NCBI RefSeq assembly: GCF_901000735.1
Contig: NC_081549.1
Location: 19,915,584 to 19,979,583 of the forward strand
Direction: 5' to 3'
DNA length: 64,000 nucleotides
Origin: Corylus avellana
Taxonomy: Eukaryota > Streptophyta > Magnoliopsida > Fagales > Betulaceae
Part shown: one piece after another, positions 1-9,389 of the stretch
How positions within the stretch are numbered: position 1 is the stretch's first letter
Layout: each line of letters opens with the position of its first letter
Notes under the pieces: model-generated
Databases searched by the model: none
Told to the model about the DNA's origin: nothing
The model's input: the letters and a program-made list of their open reading frames with translations, nothing else
Program-made: the position numbers and the translations under genes

Positions 1-664
1 ATATAGGTGTCCCTCGCTTTCCTTTTATAGTATAGATTAAACGAAAATTGAAATCATCTTCTTTTTAAACGAGATTTCAGACAAGTTGAAGCTCAACAAC
101 ATTTTATTGTCCAGCAAGGGAGAGCGTCTAGCAATGTGACCTTGCGATGGAGCTAATGACTTGGTTGTCAAGACAAGTAATTTCTTAGGTTCTCGATTGT
201 GATTTTAAAGGATCTAAGCTTTACATTTGATTTGAAAGTAAATAAGAGAAGTTTAAATTCTAGCGAAAGACTAACAACATTGCTAACGACATATGAATAC
301 TTGGTCAACATGGTTATATATTATCCTTTTAATTTGTTTTATCCGTAACTGCCGCATGATCTTTTGATTTGATTTTATCTTCATCTTTAGTTGTCACAGT
401 ATGATTTTATCCTCATTTTTTCTTCTATATAGCCAGTTGATTTGAAACAAAACGTTGTTTTTTGTTTTTATGGTTTTTGGTTGTCCCAACAAGCTACGTA
501 CCACCTCAGCCTCCACGTAAAACAGACTAAGAAATACTATATGATCACACGATGGATCAAGATTTTTAGAACTTTTAAAGTTAATTTATCCTTTTTTTTT
601 TAAAAAAAAAAAAATTACTATTATTTTAAAATTAGTTTTTTATATTTTATTATCTTGATATTTA
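1..664. repeat. Left copy of a duplicated promoter block
   Basis: The first 664 bases recur almost unchanged at 3519-4203. In the right copy the block lies directly upstream of the small minus-strand gene at 3261-3506. By homology this copy is the promoter of another family member whose coding part lies beyond the left edge of the window. Reverse-strand TATAAAAGG is at 21-29, as in the right copy. No open frame of note occurs inside it. Confidence 0.85.
21..29 (-). promoter_or_regulatory. TATA box of a gene off the left edge
   Basis: Reverse strand reads TATAAAAGG followed by AAAGCGAGGG, identical to the element at 3539-3547 upstream of the 81-residue gene. The gene it would serve is outside the window. 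Confidence 0.5.
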
Positions 665-1177
665 TCTTTATGAGATTCTATAAATTAAGAAAGAAAAATT
701 AAGATTTTCTAAAGATAATAAATATTAAGAAGGTAAAATTAATTAGAATATGCATAATACCCAATTACTGAAAGAAGGCCCCTTGGGTCCAGTTCACTCC
801 CTCTAGGTAGGACTATACAAACGGTGGTGGATGCGGTTATAGGTTATAACTGCATCCGCAATCTCATTAGCTAGTTATTACTTTTAAGTAACTGTATCCA
901 CCAGGTAGTTACTAAAATGCTAACGGGGCCTTTATTACCGTTATTGATCGAAGCCAAAATCACACTAATAACTACATATCAACCAATGGGGCCTTTTGGA
1001 CTTATTTTAGTGTTTTGAACCTTCTTTAAGCTTCTTTTTAGGCCTATTTTAAATGATTTTAAAACTGTTTTTAGTCTGCTTTAATTCTTTTTTCAAGGTT
1101 TAGTGTTTTAGATGAAATCAATATGCATATGAAAAAAATTACTCGTTTGAGAAGAGAAAGAAAGAAAAAAAAAAAAA

Positions 1178-1908
1178 AAACCCTAAATTAAAGATGAAAC
1201 CCTATACTAAAACGAAATCGGTTACATAGATAACGCGGTTAGAGGTTAACAGCTAGTAATGGTTAATAACCACTCGTTTGTACAATTCTACCTCTACATG
1301 TTATTTGAGATCTTTGGGTAAATTTCTTAATCAATGGGAAAAGTTAAGTATTATCTATGGACCAAACTCAGGACATAATTATTAAAAATTAACAAATTTA
1401 CCATTAAAAAAAAAAAAAAAAACTAGTGTTCCAAGATTGGTCACCGATCTCAGGCTTGTATGGGGAAGTTCTACTCGCAATTGAAAGAATATGTCCGCTA
1501 GCTTATGATAATTAAAAATGGATTGGGAGGTGTACGAAGGAAAACAAAAAAGCAAGACCAATCAAGAGATAAGAAAACATTTAGATAGCTGTGGTGGTGA
1601 AAATGTATTTCTAACAAATTTTATGAGAAGGTTCATGAAAGAAAAAAAAAATAAAAAAAGGGAATCCTTTCCGATCAAGTACAATTAAACGGTACCAATT
1701 TCATAAGAATTAATTTGGATAATTCAAGAGAAAAAGCTATGTGGTTCAGTACTTGCTGGTGGGTCTCATAACTCCTCTCTACTAAGCTACCAAATTTTTT
1801 GTGAAATTCAAATAACGTAATTAGAGAAGATTTTAATCCAAATATCCCTCACTAGCAAAAAGAAAAAAACTTGATCTCTACAAGAATTTTCTTCTCTATC
1901 TTGTATCC

Positions 1909-1945
<37 letters not shown>

Positions 1946-2005
1946 TTAATTTTACTATTGTGAATGGAAGTTAATTTATGCTGCATCGATTATCTTTCTT
2001 TCTTT
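1178..2005. repeat. Direct repeat shared with 5952-6775
   Basis: About 830 bases recur nearly unchanged at 5952-6775, differing by point changes and lengths of A, T and TTA runs. Together with 1-664/3519-4203 this shows the first 6.8 kb arose by local duplication, later interrupted in the right copy by the terminal-inverted-repeat element at about 4372-5480. It holds no gene. The TTA run at 1912-1943 is a microsatellite, longer here than in the other copy. Confidence 0.85.
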
Positions 2006-2105
2006 NNNNNNNNNNNNNNNNNNNNNNNNNNNNNNNNNNNNNNNNNNNNNNNNNNNNNNNNNNNNNNNNNNNNNNNNNNNNNNNNNNNNNNNNNNNNNNN
2101 NNNNN
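2006..2105. other. Assembly gap (100 N)
   Basis: Exactly 100 N, a common arbitrary gap size, so the true length is unknown. It lies between TTTC-rich and AAT-rich microsatellites. Confidence 0.95.
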
Positions 2106-2139
2106 CCATGTTTCCTGACATTGAATGACTTTAATTAGA

Positions 2140-2171
<32 letters not shown>

Positions 2172-2289
2172 TAATAATAATTTTAATTGAGAGCACAAAA
2201 GCTCCAATAAAAAAAAATAATAATAAAAATAAATAAAATTAAATTAAAAAAAAAAAAAAAGGCAAAAACACCCGAGATAACTTGATCAT

Positions 2290-2497
2290 AATGTCAAAAT
2301 GCACCACCACCTCCACCTCCACCTCCACCACCACCACCACCACATCCCCCTCCTCCTCCATCGCCGCCACCCTCCTCATCCACCACTATCACCACAACCA
2401 CTGCCATGTTCCACATCTAAGCTGCCATCATCACCAGTGCCGTCACCGTTGCCATCGTTGCCTCCGCCGACGCTAACACCAAAGTTACGTTGGATCA
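2290..2497 (-). pseudogene. Relic of the small glycine-rich membrane protein gene
   Basis: Read on the minus strand this matches the C-terminal half of the gene at 3261-3506: both contain Glu-His-Gly-Ser-Gly-Cys-Gly after an Asp/Gly-rich stretch. In this copy the frame meets a TGA shortly after that motif and then runs into shifted Gly codons. The start codon, the membrane segment and the promoter are missing. The 3' flank (AGAGCACAAAAGC, then GTCAAA before the CACCACCACC run) is shared with the flank of 3261-3506. It is therefore a truncated, decayed duplicate. The plus-strand open frames here are antisense shadows of the GGN codons. Confidence 0.65.
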
Positions 2498-3260
2498 ATC
2501 GAATATGATTAAAACTTTTCTCTGTTGGATCGATCGAATATAATTAAAACGTGTTGACTTTAAATGAATTTAATTAAACGAGTGGACTAAAAAATAATAA
2601 CTCATTCACAATGTCAATATTGGCACCGTTTGTGCCATGCACACCAGTACATCTAACTCTCACTCCCTTAGGCCTTAGCTATATATAGGCCACTCAACTT
2701 GTCCTAGCGTGGCCCCAAAGAACCAAATTTAGCCTCTAGATTTTGTAGATATTATTTTAGTAGTGTATCTCACCATGGAAAAAGGAAAATGTTGGAGACT
2801 AAAAATGAAGGCATTGTAGAACAATTTCATCTGATTATGTCAAGGCAAGTATCAAATATTTATTTTGTTACATGATGCTACGCATCTTTTAAAATTTTTA
2901 AATAATGTCATATTCATATGTAAAATAAAATCTAAATCATTTCCTTACTCGCCTAACTTTCAAAGAGGAACCAAACAATAATCAATGCACCTCTAGGAGT
3001 CATTAGTACTAGAGGGTGTAGATGTCTTATACTGCATCACCGGAGACTATAAACCTTATGACCCAGCCTTCACGCGTAGCGCAACCATCTTTTGTGGACA
3101 TCCCAATTTAATTTTTTGTATAAAAAGTAAGGACTTGTAATATGCCGCGATATTAGTGATTATACTACTAATAAAGTTTCTTGGCATTGAATAACTTTAA
3201 AACAAGCCAAATAGAGACCTCAATATATATATATATAGAGCACAAAAGCACTAGAGATAG

Positions 3261-3506
3261 CTATATCTTATTGTCAAACTTCACCACCACCGCCACATCC
3301 TCCCGTCCTCCTCTTCCACCAGCTCCACCGTCAATTACCCCACAACCGCTACCATGTTCCATATCTATGTATCGGCCATCGCCATCGCGGTCAACGTTAA
3401 AGTTACAGTCGAGTTGTATATGTCCTGCACAGAGCAAACCCAAAAAAACTAAAGCAAACATCGCAGGAAACGCTATGGCAGCTAACGTCCAGGCCGGTTC
3501 TGTCAT
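3261..3506 (-). CDS. Small Gly-rich single-pass membrane protein, 81 aa
   Basis: Product of 81 residues starting MTEPAW. Residues about 6-27 form one hydrophobic segment (AAIAFPAMFALVFLGLLCAG), a signal peptide or membrane anchor. After it comes a short hydrophilic part with alternating Asp/Gly, the motif Glu-His-Gly-Ser-Gly-Cys-Gly, and a Gly/Arg tail. The plan (short N-terminus, one membrane segment, Gly-rich tail) is that of the glycine-rich genes at 7131 and 15575, but the tail is shorter and more mixed, so it is a diverged relative. Reverse-strand TATAAAAGG lies 33-41 bases upstream of the ATG, so the leader would be very short. Function unknown; membrane or cell-wall association is inferred from composition. 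An intact frame plus a TATA box supports a real gene, but expression is untested. Confidence 0.55.
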   Translation of the reverse strand: MTEPAWTLAAIAFPAMFALVFLGLLCAGHIQLDCNFNVDRDGDGRYIDMEHGSGCGVIDGGAGGRGGREDVAVVVKFDNKI

Positions 3507-3518
3507 CTTTCTATATAT

Positions 3519-4203
3519 ATATAGGTGTCCCTCGCTTTCCTTTTATAGTATAGATTAAACGAAAATTGAAATCATCTTCTTTTTAAACGAGATTTCAGAC
3601 AAGTTGAAGCTCAAGAACATTTTATTGTCCAGCAGCGGAGAGCGTCTAGCAATGTGACCTTGCGATCGAGCTAATGACTTGGTTGTCAAGACAAGTAATT
3701 TCTTTTGTTCTCCATTGTGATTTTAAAGGATCTAAGCTTTACATTTGATTTGAAAGTAAATAAGAGAAGTTTAAATTATAGCGAAAGACTAACAACATTC
3801 CTAACGACATATGAATACTTGGTCAACATGGTTATATATTATCCTTTTAATTTGTTTTATCCGTAACTGCCGCATGATCTTTTGATTTGATTTTATCTTC
3901 ATCTTTAGTTGTCACAGTATGATTTTATCCTCATTTTTTCTTCTATATAGCCAGTTGATTTGAAACAAAACGTTGTTTTTTGTTTTTATGGTTTTTGGTT
4001 GTCCCAACAAGCTACGTACCACCTCAGCCTCCACGTAAAACAGACTAAGAAATACTATATGATCACACGATGGATCAAGATTTTTAGAACTTTTAAAGTT
4101 AATTTATCCTTTTTTTTTTAAAAAAAAAAAAATTACTATTATTTTAAAATTAGTTTTTTATATTTTATTATCTTGATATTTATCTTTATGAGATTCTATA
4201 AAT
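3519..4203. repeat. Right copy of the duplicated promoter block
   Basis: Near-identical to 1-664. Homology ends at about 4203, where the sequence switches to GCTCGCTATCGCC and then to the terminal-inverted-repeat element. Confidence 0.85.
3539..3547 (-). promoter_or_regulatory. TATA box upstream of the 81-aa gene
   Basis: Reverse strand TATAAAAGG followed by AAAGC, the same core found upstream of the glycine-rich gene at 7131-7508 (7562-7570). It is the only strong TATA-type site near this start; the TA run at 3512-3523 is too close to the ATG. Confidence 0.5.
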
Positions 4204-4488
4204 TGCTCGCTATCGCCGAAGAAACTGGTACCTAACTTAAACCCAATCTCAAATTTCAACTTCTAAACTACATTTCTCTTTCTCTCTCTAGTTTAAGGCT
4301 CTATCTCTCCTTCACATGCAGTTTTTTTTTTTAAAAAAAAAAACTTAAGAGAAAAGTTGGGTTTAAGTTGTGCCTTAATCATTTTCCTTCTAAAAAATGA
4401 TTTATGCATTTTACGGTGATTACTTCGACGTAAAATAGTGGTCAACGGAAAATATTTTCCTTTTAACCGAAAGTCCTTCTTTAATTTT

Positions 4489-4531
4489 CGGAAAATGGTT
4501 TACGGTTTTCAAAACCGTAAACCATTTTCCG
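4489..4531. repeat. Perfect 43-bp palindrome in the element's subterminal region
   Basis: Two 21-base arms (CGGAAAATGGTTTACGGTTT plus T, and its exact complement) around one central C. A weaker version sits at the same place in the related elements, near 11013-11055 and 13930-13975, so it is a family feature and may be a transposase-binding or folding site. Confidence 0.8.
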
Positions 4532-4559
4532 ACTATAAGCATCTCATTCTTAAATAGAT

Positions 4560-5300
4560 AGACCTTGCCAAAACTCGCCAAGAACCTCACCGGGACTTAA
4601 CTAGGACCTGCCCGGGACCAGCCTAGGACCTGACCGGGACCCTCTTGGGACTTGACCGGGACTTGCCCGGGACCTGCTTGGGATTCGACTGAGATCTGCC
4701 CGGGACCCACCCGGGACCTGCCTAGGACTTGCCCAGTACTTGGCCGGGACCCGCCCGGGACCTAACCGGGACCCCCCGAGACTTGACCGGGACTTGCTCG
4801 AGACCCGCCCGGGACCCTCCCAGGACCTCGGCGGGACTTGCCCGGGACCTGACCGGGATCCTTCGGGACTTGACCGGGACCCGCCCAGGACCTGCCTGGG
4901 ACTTGGCCGAGACCCACTCGGAACCTGGCCGGGATTCGCCCGGGACCTAACCGGGACTCTCTTGGGACTTGACCAGGACCTGCCCGGGACCTAACCGGGA
5001 CCCACGCAGGACTCTTCCGGGACTTGACCAGGACCTGCCCGGGACCTAACTAGGAGGGTCCTAGTCAGGTCCAGGGAGGGTCCTGGGCAAGTCCCGGGCA
5101 GGTCCCGGTCAAGTTCCAACAGGGTCCTGGTCAAGTCCCGAGCAGGTCTCGGTCAGGTTCCAATCAAGTCCTGGGCGGGTCCCGGCGGGGTCCCGGGCAA
5201 GTCTTGGTCGGGTCCCAGTCAAGTCTTGGGCGGGTTCCGGTCAAGTCCCGGGTAGGTCCCGGTTAAGTTCTAGTGGGTCTCGGGCAGGTCCCTGCGGGGA
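4560..5300. repeat. GC-rich minisatellite with a strand switch
   Basis: From about 4560 to 5050 the plus strand repeats units such as GGGACCTGACC and GGGACTTGCCC (roughly 11-base period with variants). From about 5051 to 5300 the plus strand instead carries the complement (GGTCAAGTCCC, GGCAGGTCCC). The two halves could pair as a long imperfect hairpin. Base composition is strikingly unlike the AT-rich surroundings. Open frames across it are repeat artefacts. Confidence 0.85.
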
Positions 5301-5480
5301 CCTTATTGGAAAAAATATATATAAAAAAAGATATTAAAAAAAAATTATTTTCCGTGTGCAATGTAAACGCCGTAAAATGTTTTCGACGAAAAATACTTTC
5401 AGGGAAAATGGCTTTCCTGAAAATATTTTACGAAGAAAATCATTTTATGTCGAAGTAAATGAAGCCTTAAGAAAGAAAAA

Positions 5481-5950
5481 NNNNNNNNNNNNNNNNNNNN
5501 NNNNNNNNNNNNNNNNNNNNNNNNNNNNNNNNNNNNNNNNNNNNNNNNNNNNNNNNNNNNNNNNNNNNNNNNNNNNNNNNNNNNNNNNNNNNNNNNNNNN
5601 NNNNNNNNNNNNNNNNNNNNNNNNNNNNNNNNNNNNNNNNNNNNNNNNNNNNNNNNNNNNNNNNNNNNNNNNNNNNNNNNNNNNNNNNNNNNNNNNNNNN
5701 NNNNNNNNNNNNNNNNNNNNNNNNNNNNNNNNNNNNNNNNNNNNNNNNNNNNNNNNNNNNNNNNNNNNNNNNNNNNNNNNNNNNNNNNNNNNNNNNNNNN
5801 NNNNNNNNNNNNNNNNNNNNNNNNNNNNNNNNNNNNNNNNNNNNNNNNNNNNNNNNNNNNNNNNNNNNNNNNNNNNNNNNNNNNNNNNNNNNNNNNNNNN
5901 NNNNNNNNNNNNNNNNNNNNNNNNNNNNNNNNNNNNNNNNNNNNNNNNNN
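5481..5950. other. Assembly gap (470 N)
   Basis: 470 N, starting right after the end of the terminal-inverted-repeat element and ending where the repeat shared with 1178 resumes. The gap probably hides the equivalent of 664-1178. Confidence 0.95.
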
Positions 5951-5951
5951 A

Positions 5952-6775
5952 ACTAAATTAAAGATGAAACCCTATACTAAAATGAAATCGGTTACACAGA
6001 TAGCACGGTTAGAGGTTAACAGTTAGTAATGGTTAATAACCACTCGTTTGTACAATTCTACCTCTACATGTTATTTGAGATCTTTGGGTAAATTTCTTAA
6101 TCAATGGGAAAAGTTAAGTATTATCTATGGACCAAACTCAGGACATAATTATTAAAAATTAACAAATTTAGCATTTAAAGAAAAAAAAAAAAAAAAAAAA
6201 CACTAGTGTTCCAAGATTGGTCACCGATCTCAGGCTTGTATGGGGAAGTTCTACTCGCACTTGAAAGAATATGTCCGCTAGCTTATGATAATTAAAAATG
6301 GATTGGGAGGTGTACGAAGGAGAACAAAAAAGCATGACCAATCAAGAGATAAGAAAACACTTAGATAGCTGTGGTGAAATGTATTTCTAACAAATTTCAT
6401 GAGAAAGTTCATGAAAGAAAAATAAAATAAAAAAAGGGAATCCTTTCCGATCAAGATCCACTACAATTAAAAGGTCCCAATTTCATAAGAATTAATTTGG
6501 ATAATTTAAGAGAAAAAGCTATGTGGTTCAGTATTTGCTGGTGGGTCTCATAACTCCTCTCTACTAAGCTACCAATTTTTTTGTGAAATTCAAATAACGT
6601 AATTAGAGAAGATCTTAATCCAAATATCCTTTCACTAGCAAAAAGAAAAAAACTTGATCTCTACAAGAATTTTCTTCTCTATCTTGTATCCATTTATTAT
6701 TATTATTTTTTAATTTTACTATTGTGAATGGAAGTTAATTTATGCTGCATCGATTATCTTTCTTTCTTTCTTTCT
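5952..6775. repeat. Direct repeat, right copy (matches 1178-2005)
   Basis: Nearly identical to 1178-2005. It carries only a short TTA run where the left copy has a long one. No gene seen. From 6776 to about 6972 there is AT-rich sequence without a recognisable feature. Confidence 0.85.
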
Positions 6776-7130
6776 TTTTTTTTTTTTTTTTCAGTGCTCA
6801 GAAAAAGAAAAAAATAAAAAATAAAAAATCATCCATATCCAGTTGACAGGAAGTAATTAAGGCGAAAGCTTCAGCCTAAATCGTGAAATAACAGCACCTT
6901 TAAATTAAAAATCAATTCATTTATAAAGTAATGGTAAATACAATTATACAATAAAAGAATCAAGAGAATTTTATAAACAGTAAATACAACAGTAGGAAAG
7001 ACTCGCAGTACATATATTTTTATAATCTGCCCGTAATGGTGGTTAATTACTTAATTATCTCACTCAAGCCCAAAACAAACAGAGGGAAAGCTACCTATAC
7101 CCAAAACATCTTCATGTCGACGGCGACCAC

Positions 7131-7508
7131 CTAGACTCCTCCCCCTCCCCCCCCTCCACCACCTCCACCGCAGCCACCGCCGCCACCACCACCACCACCA
7201 AAATCTCCTCCGCCACCACCACTAATACCTCCTCCTCCACCACCATCCCAACCTCCACCTCCTCCACCACCGTCCCAACCTCCACCTCCTCCAAAATCTC
7301 CTCCAGTTTCAATATCGCCCCCACCACCACCACCATCATCATCACCACCGCCTATGCCTTCTCCACCTCCTCCAAAACCGCCAGCACCATTCTTTCCACC
7401 AGCACCTCCGACCCTGCTACGTCCTCCACAGAAGAGATTCAAAAGAACAATTACAACGACTACTGATGCAAAAACAACAAAGGGAACAATTATAATGGCG
7501 TTATTCAT
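7131..7508 (-). CDS. Glycine-rich single-pass membrane protein, 125 aa (copy A)
   Basis: The ATG at 7508 gives a 125-residue product; the longer frame up to 7538 begins with TTG and was not used. Residues about 5-27 are strongly hydrophobic (IIIVPFVVFASVVVVIVLLN), acting as signal anchor or signal peptide. A basic/Gly linker (GGRSRVGGAGG) follows, then a tail of Gly runs broken by Asp, Trp, Phe, Ile-Ser, ending Gly-Gly-Val-TAG. Glycine-rich proteins of this layout are usually placed at the plasma membrane or cell wall; that is inference from composition. Reverse-strand TATAAAAGG at 7562-7570 is about 55-60 bases upstream of the ATG, fitting a short leader. Same orientation as the two following small genes. 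No intron seen. Confidence 0.7.
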   Translation of the reverse strand: MNNAIIIVPFVVFASVVVVIVLLNLFCGGRSRVGGAGGKNGAGGFGGGGEGIGGGDDDGGGGGGDIETGGDFGGGGGWDGGGGGGGWDGGGGGGISGGGGGDFGGGGGGGGGCGGGGGGGGGGGV

Positions 7509-7561
7509 CTTCCTCTCCGTATGTTTTATACAAGACAATGAAATAAGTTCTTCACAGCTTT

Positions 7562-7570
7562 CCTTTTATA
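7562..7570 (-). promoter_or_regulatory. TATA box of the copy A glycine-rich gene
   Basis: Reverse strand CTATAAAAGG followed by AAAGCTGTG. Spacing to the ATG at 7508 is appropriate. The duplicate gene at 15575 has a 366-bp transposon inserted exactly here. Confidence 0.65.
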
Positions 7571-7964
7571 GTAAAGGAATTGCCTGACTTTTAAACGAAA
7601 TTTTATTGAAAACTTCAAACATTCTCCGCGTTGAAATATTTGACCTACGGTGCATGCAACAGATCAGGATGCTGCTCAGAAGCTTAGGGTTGCTTGAAGC
7701 ATGGAAAAACCTTGTTTCCGTTGAATTTTTCAGAGTTCATTTCAAGAGGCCAACAGGTTTTTCTTTGTTGACATGTGAGAAAATATAAAAATTGAGGGTT
7801 GAAGTCGTACACGGTCTGTTTTGGAAATACTCACCATTAATATTAATAAAAAAAAATTGAGGGTATGCAATTCCCATCCGGACGAAATTACAAATACGCG
7901 CGATATGCTGCTGCTCTTCCTTAACAGAATGCTCATCATTAATGCTTTAAAAAAAATATCAGAA

Positions 7965-8045
7965 GTACTCGGTGTAATATGAAGCCATTCTTATTTCTTG
8001 TCTACAACCAGTCAACCACCAAAGTCAAGGCCACCTCATGTAGCT
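7965..8045 (-). pseudogene. Relic of the 3' end of the MGCLC gene
   Basis: The stretch with GGTGTAATATGAAGCC, CTTGTCTACAACC and CACCAAAGTCAAGGCCACC resembles the 3' end of the MGCLC gene about 860 bases further right (8850-8905: GGTGTAACATGAATCG, CTTGTCTGCAACC, CACCAAAGTCACCACCACC). The rest of that gene is absent here, so it is a truncated relic. The same relic is present in copy B (16765-16850), so it predates the segmental duplication. The frame at 7998-8207 is not regarded as a gene. Confidence 0.5.
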
Positions 8046-8836
8046 AGCCCATCATTTTCTTTTCGCGTCCATTTTCTCTTCTCTCTTTCATATTATTCCA
8101 CCATATATTTCTACAGAAACTTAAGCCTAATTAACATGGTTGGGCACAGAAAAAATTTCTTGCTTGTACGTACGTTCCCCCTTGTTATAGACAGTAACGT
8201 AATATAATAAAATAGTATTTAAAACAAAAAATAAAGAGTTATGCGGTGCCAGTACGTGGTAGAGTATTATTTAGAATCGATCAGGCAATAATATTAATTG
8301 GTTTTTTTTTTTTAATATATATATATATATCGGTTTGAGTTTTGCTTATTCAACAAAAAAATAAAAGAAAAGAGGGAAAAATAATTAATCTTACGGACTC
8401 CACACATAAACATATGGATGATGTCAAAACCATCCGCTGACAAACGAAACAATGAACAACAATTGAAATTGTCACATTTTGCTTCTTACTCTCTACACGA
8501 TACTTATCAATTGAAAGTGTAGTGTTTGTTCTAACAGTACTAATATCTTAACAATAAAATATAGATTGATTCATCCATATATATAGTTAAAACCCTATAT
8601 GATCAATTGATCATCATCCAAATTAATTCTGCGTGCCCCTTATTAATTTATGAAGCATGCACCTCTATTTCTCGATCTCTCACATAAATGGTCATTGAAA
8701 TCAAATAAAATTCAAATTGAGAACGTAATAAGACTATCATTTGATTGAAGATTAACGCAGATATATACATCATGAGTCATGACTAAAAAAAAACAAAAAA
8801 ATCCATGGAATGCATAAGTTGTTGTAAGTTTCTGCT
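8046..8836. other. AT-rich spacer, nothing recognised
   Basis: Contains short T and TA runs (about 8302-8330) and a run of conserved non-coding sequence shared with copy B. No gene, RNA or transposon end recognised. Confidence 0.6.
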
Positions 8837-8908
8837 TTACAATGTAATTGGTGTAACATGAATCGAAATGCTTGATGCTTGTCTGCAACCACCAAAGTCA
8901 CCACCACC
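8837..8908 (-). other. Conserved open extension after the MGCLC stop codon
   Basis: After TGA the same frame continues GGGDFGGCRQASSISIHV and on to TAA at 8837-8839. The copy B equivalent is open over the same 24 codons with two substitutions. This looks like the former C-terminus cut off by a TGA that arose before the duplication, or a readthrough tail. The base after TGA is G, not the C of the efficient UGA-CUA readthrough context. Confidence 0.4.
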
Positions 8909-9226
8909 TCAACCTCCGCCACCGCCGCCGCCGCCGCCACAACCTCCTCCTCCCCCGCACCCAGCACCACCACAACCTCCACCACCACCACCACCGTCAC
9001 TAACAAATGTTGCCGAATCAGCTGTCGCTGAAATAGCTGTAGCTGCTAGCACAGCAGCACCATAATTGGTCATAACAACCATGTCACCGTCTCTTGAGCC
9101 GGCTGCCATACCATCAGCAGCCCCACCTTGAGATGCTTGGGTGCTTGAACGATTACCTCTTCTATGGATAGCAGCCATTGGAGGTTTTCCTTTCTTCTTA
9201 CGCCCTCGGTTGCAAAGACAGCCCAT
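8909..9226 (-). CDS. MGCLC-type Gly/Cys-rich small protein, 105 aa (copy A)
   Basis: The first ATG (9226) gives a protein beginning MGCLCNRGRKKKGKPP. Gly2 next to Cys3 and Cys5 followed by a basic patch is the pattern of an N-myristoylated and S-acylated membrane-tethered protein (the Ser/Thr usual at position 6 is Asn here). A polar middle (Arg/Ser/Gln), then an Ala-rich mildly hydrophobic stretch (about residues 55-78), then a tail of Gly with single Cys residues, ending at TGA 8909-8911. The longer frame to 9250 needs a TTG start. Reverse-strand TATATAAGG lies at 9277-9285. Plant genomes hold many unnamed proteins of this general kind; no function is known to me. In both copies the reading frame stays open and Gly-rich for 24 codons after the stop. 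Confidence 0.68.
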   Translation of the reverse strand: MGCLCNRGRKKKGKPPMAAIHRRGNRSSTQASQGGAADGMAAGSRDGDMVVMTNYGAAVLAATAISATADSATFVSDGGGGGGGCGGAGCGGGGGCGGGGGGGGG

Positions 9227-9276
9227 TACTTGAAAGAGTAGATCGACCAAACAGGCACAATTCTCTCTATGCCTCT

Positions 9277-9285
9277 CCTTATATA
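9277..9285 (-). promoter_or_regulatory. TATA box of the copy A MGCLC gene
   Basis: Reverse strand TATATAAGG, about 50-60 bases upstream of the ATG at 9226. Conserved in copy B at 18082-18090. Confidence 0.6.
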
Positions 9286-9389
9286 ATATTGTTTGTGCTT
9301 CAAATTCGTGTAATTTCCGTGATACAAGGTAAGATCCACATGAAAAGATGCATCAATATCCGGGGGAATTAATTTTAAATAATGAATCC

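Larger units (their letters stand above)
4372..5480. mobile_element. Terminal-inverted-repeat element with internal minisatellite
   Basis: The left part (CATTTTACGG, then ACTTCGACGTAAAAT) and the right part (5350-5475, ending CGAAGTAAATGAAGCC) match in inverse orientation the ends of the elements at 10880-13798 and 13802-15385. The family end reads GGCTCCGTTTACTTCGACGT; here it is decayed and the exact left border is uncertain. The interior has no coding sequence and is filled by a GC-rich minisatellite that changes strand half-way. It is a non-autonomous member. It interrupts the duplicated block relative to 664-1178. Confidence 0.6.

Noticed and set aside
4729..4994. Arg/Asp/Thr-rich open frames in the minisatellite
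   Set aside because: Periodic artefacts of the GGGACCTGACC units, open in more than one frame.
5356..5961. Long open frames across N gaps (also 1971-2207, 41155-41745, 41291-41632)
   Set aside because: Most of their length is unknown sequence; the known ends are transposon, microsatellite or LRR intron.
7509..7538. Longer start of the Gly-rich gene (and the same for 15941-15970, 9227-9250, 18032-18055)
   Set aside because: These extensions begin with TTG, not ATG. The first ATGs give better leaders after the TATA boxes and, for the MGCLC gene, the Met-Gly-Cys start.
8868..9065. Plus-strand proline-rich open frames opposite the Gly-rich genes (also 7354-7587, 15593-15973, 17676-17870)
   Set aside because: CCN runs are the antisense of the GGN codons. 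The minus strand has the TATA boxes, start codons and membrane or acylation signals; the plus strand has none.
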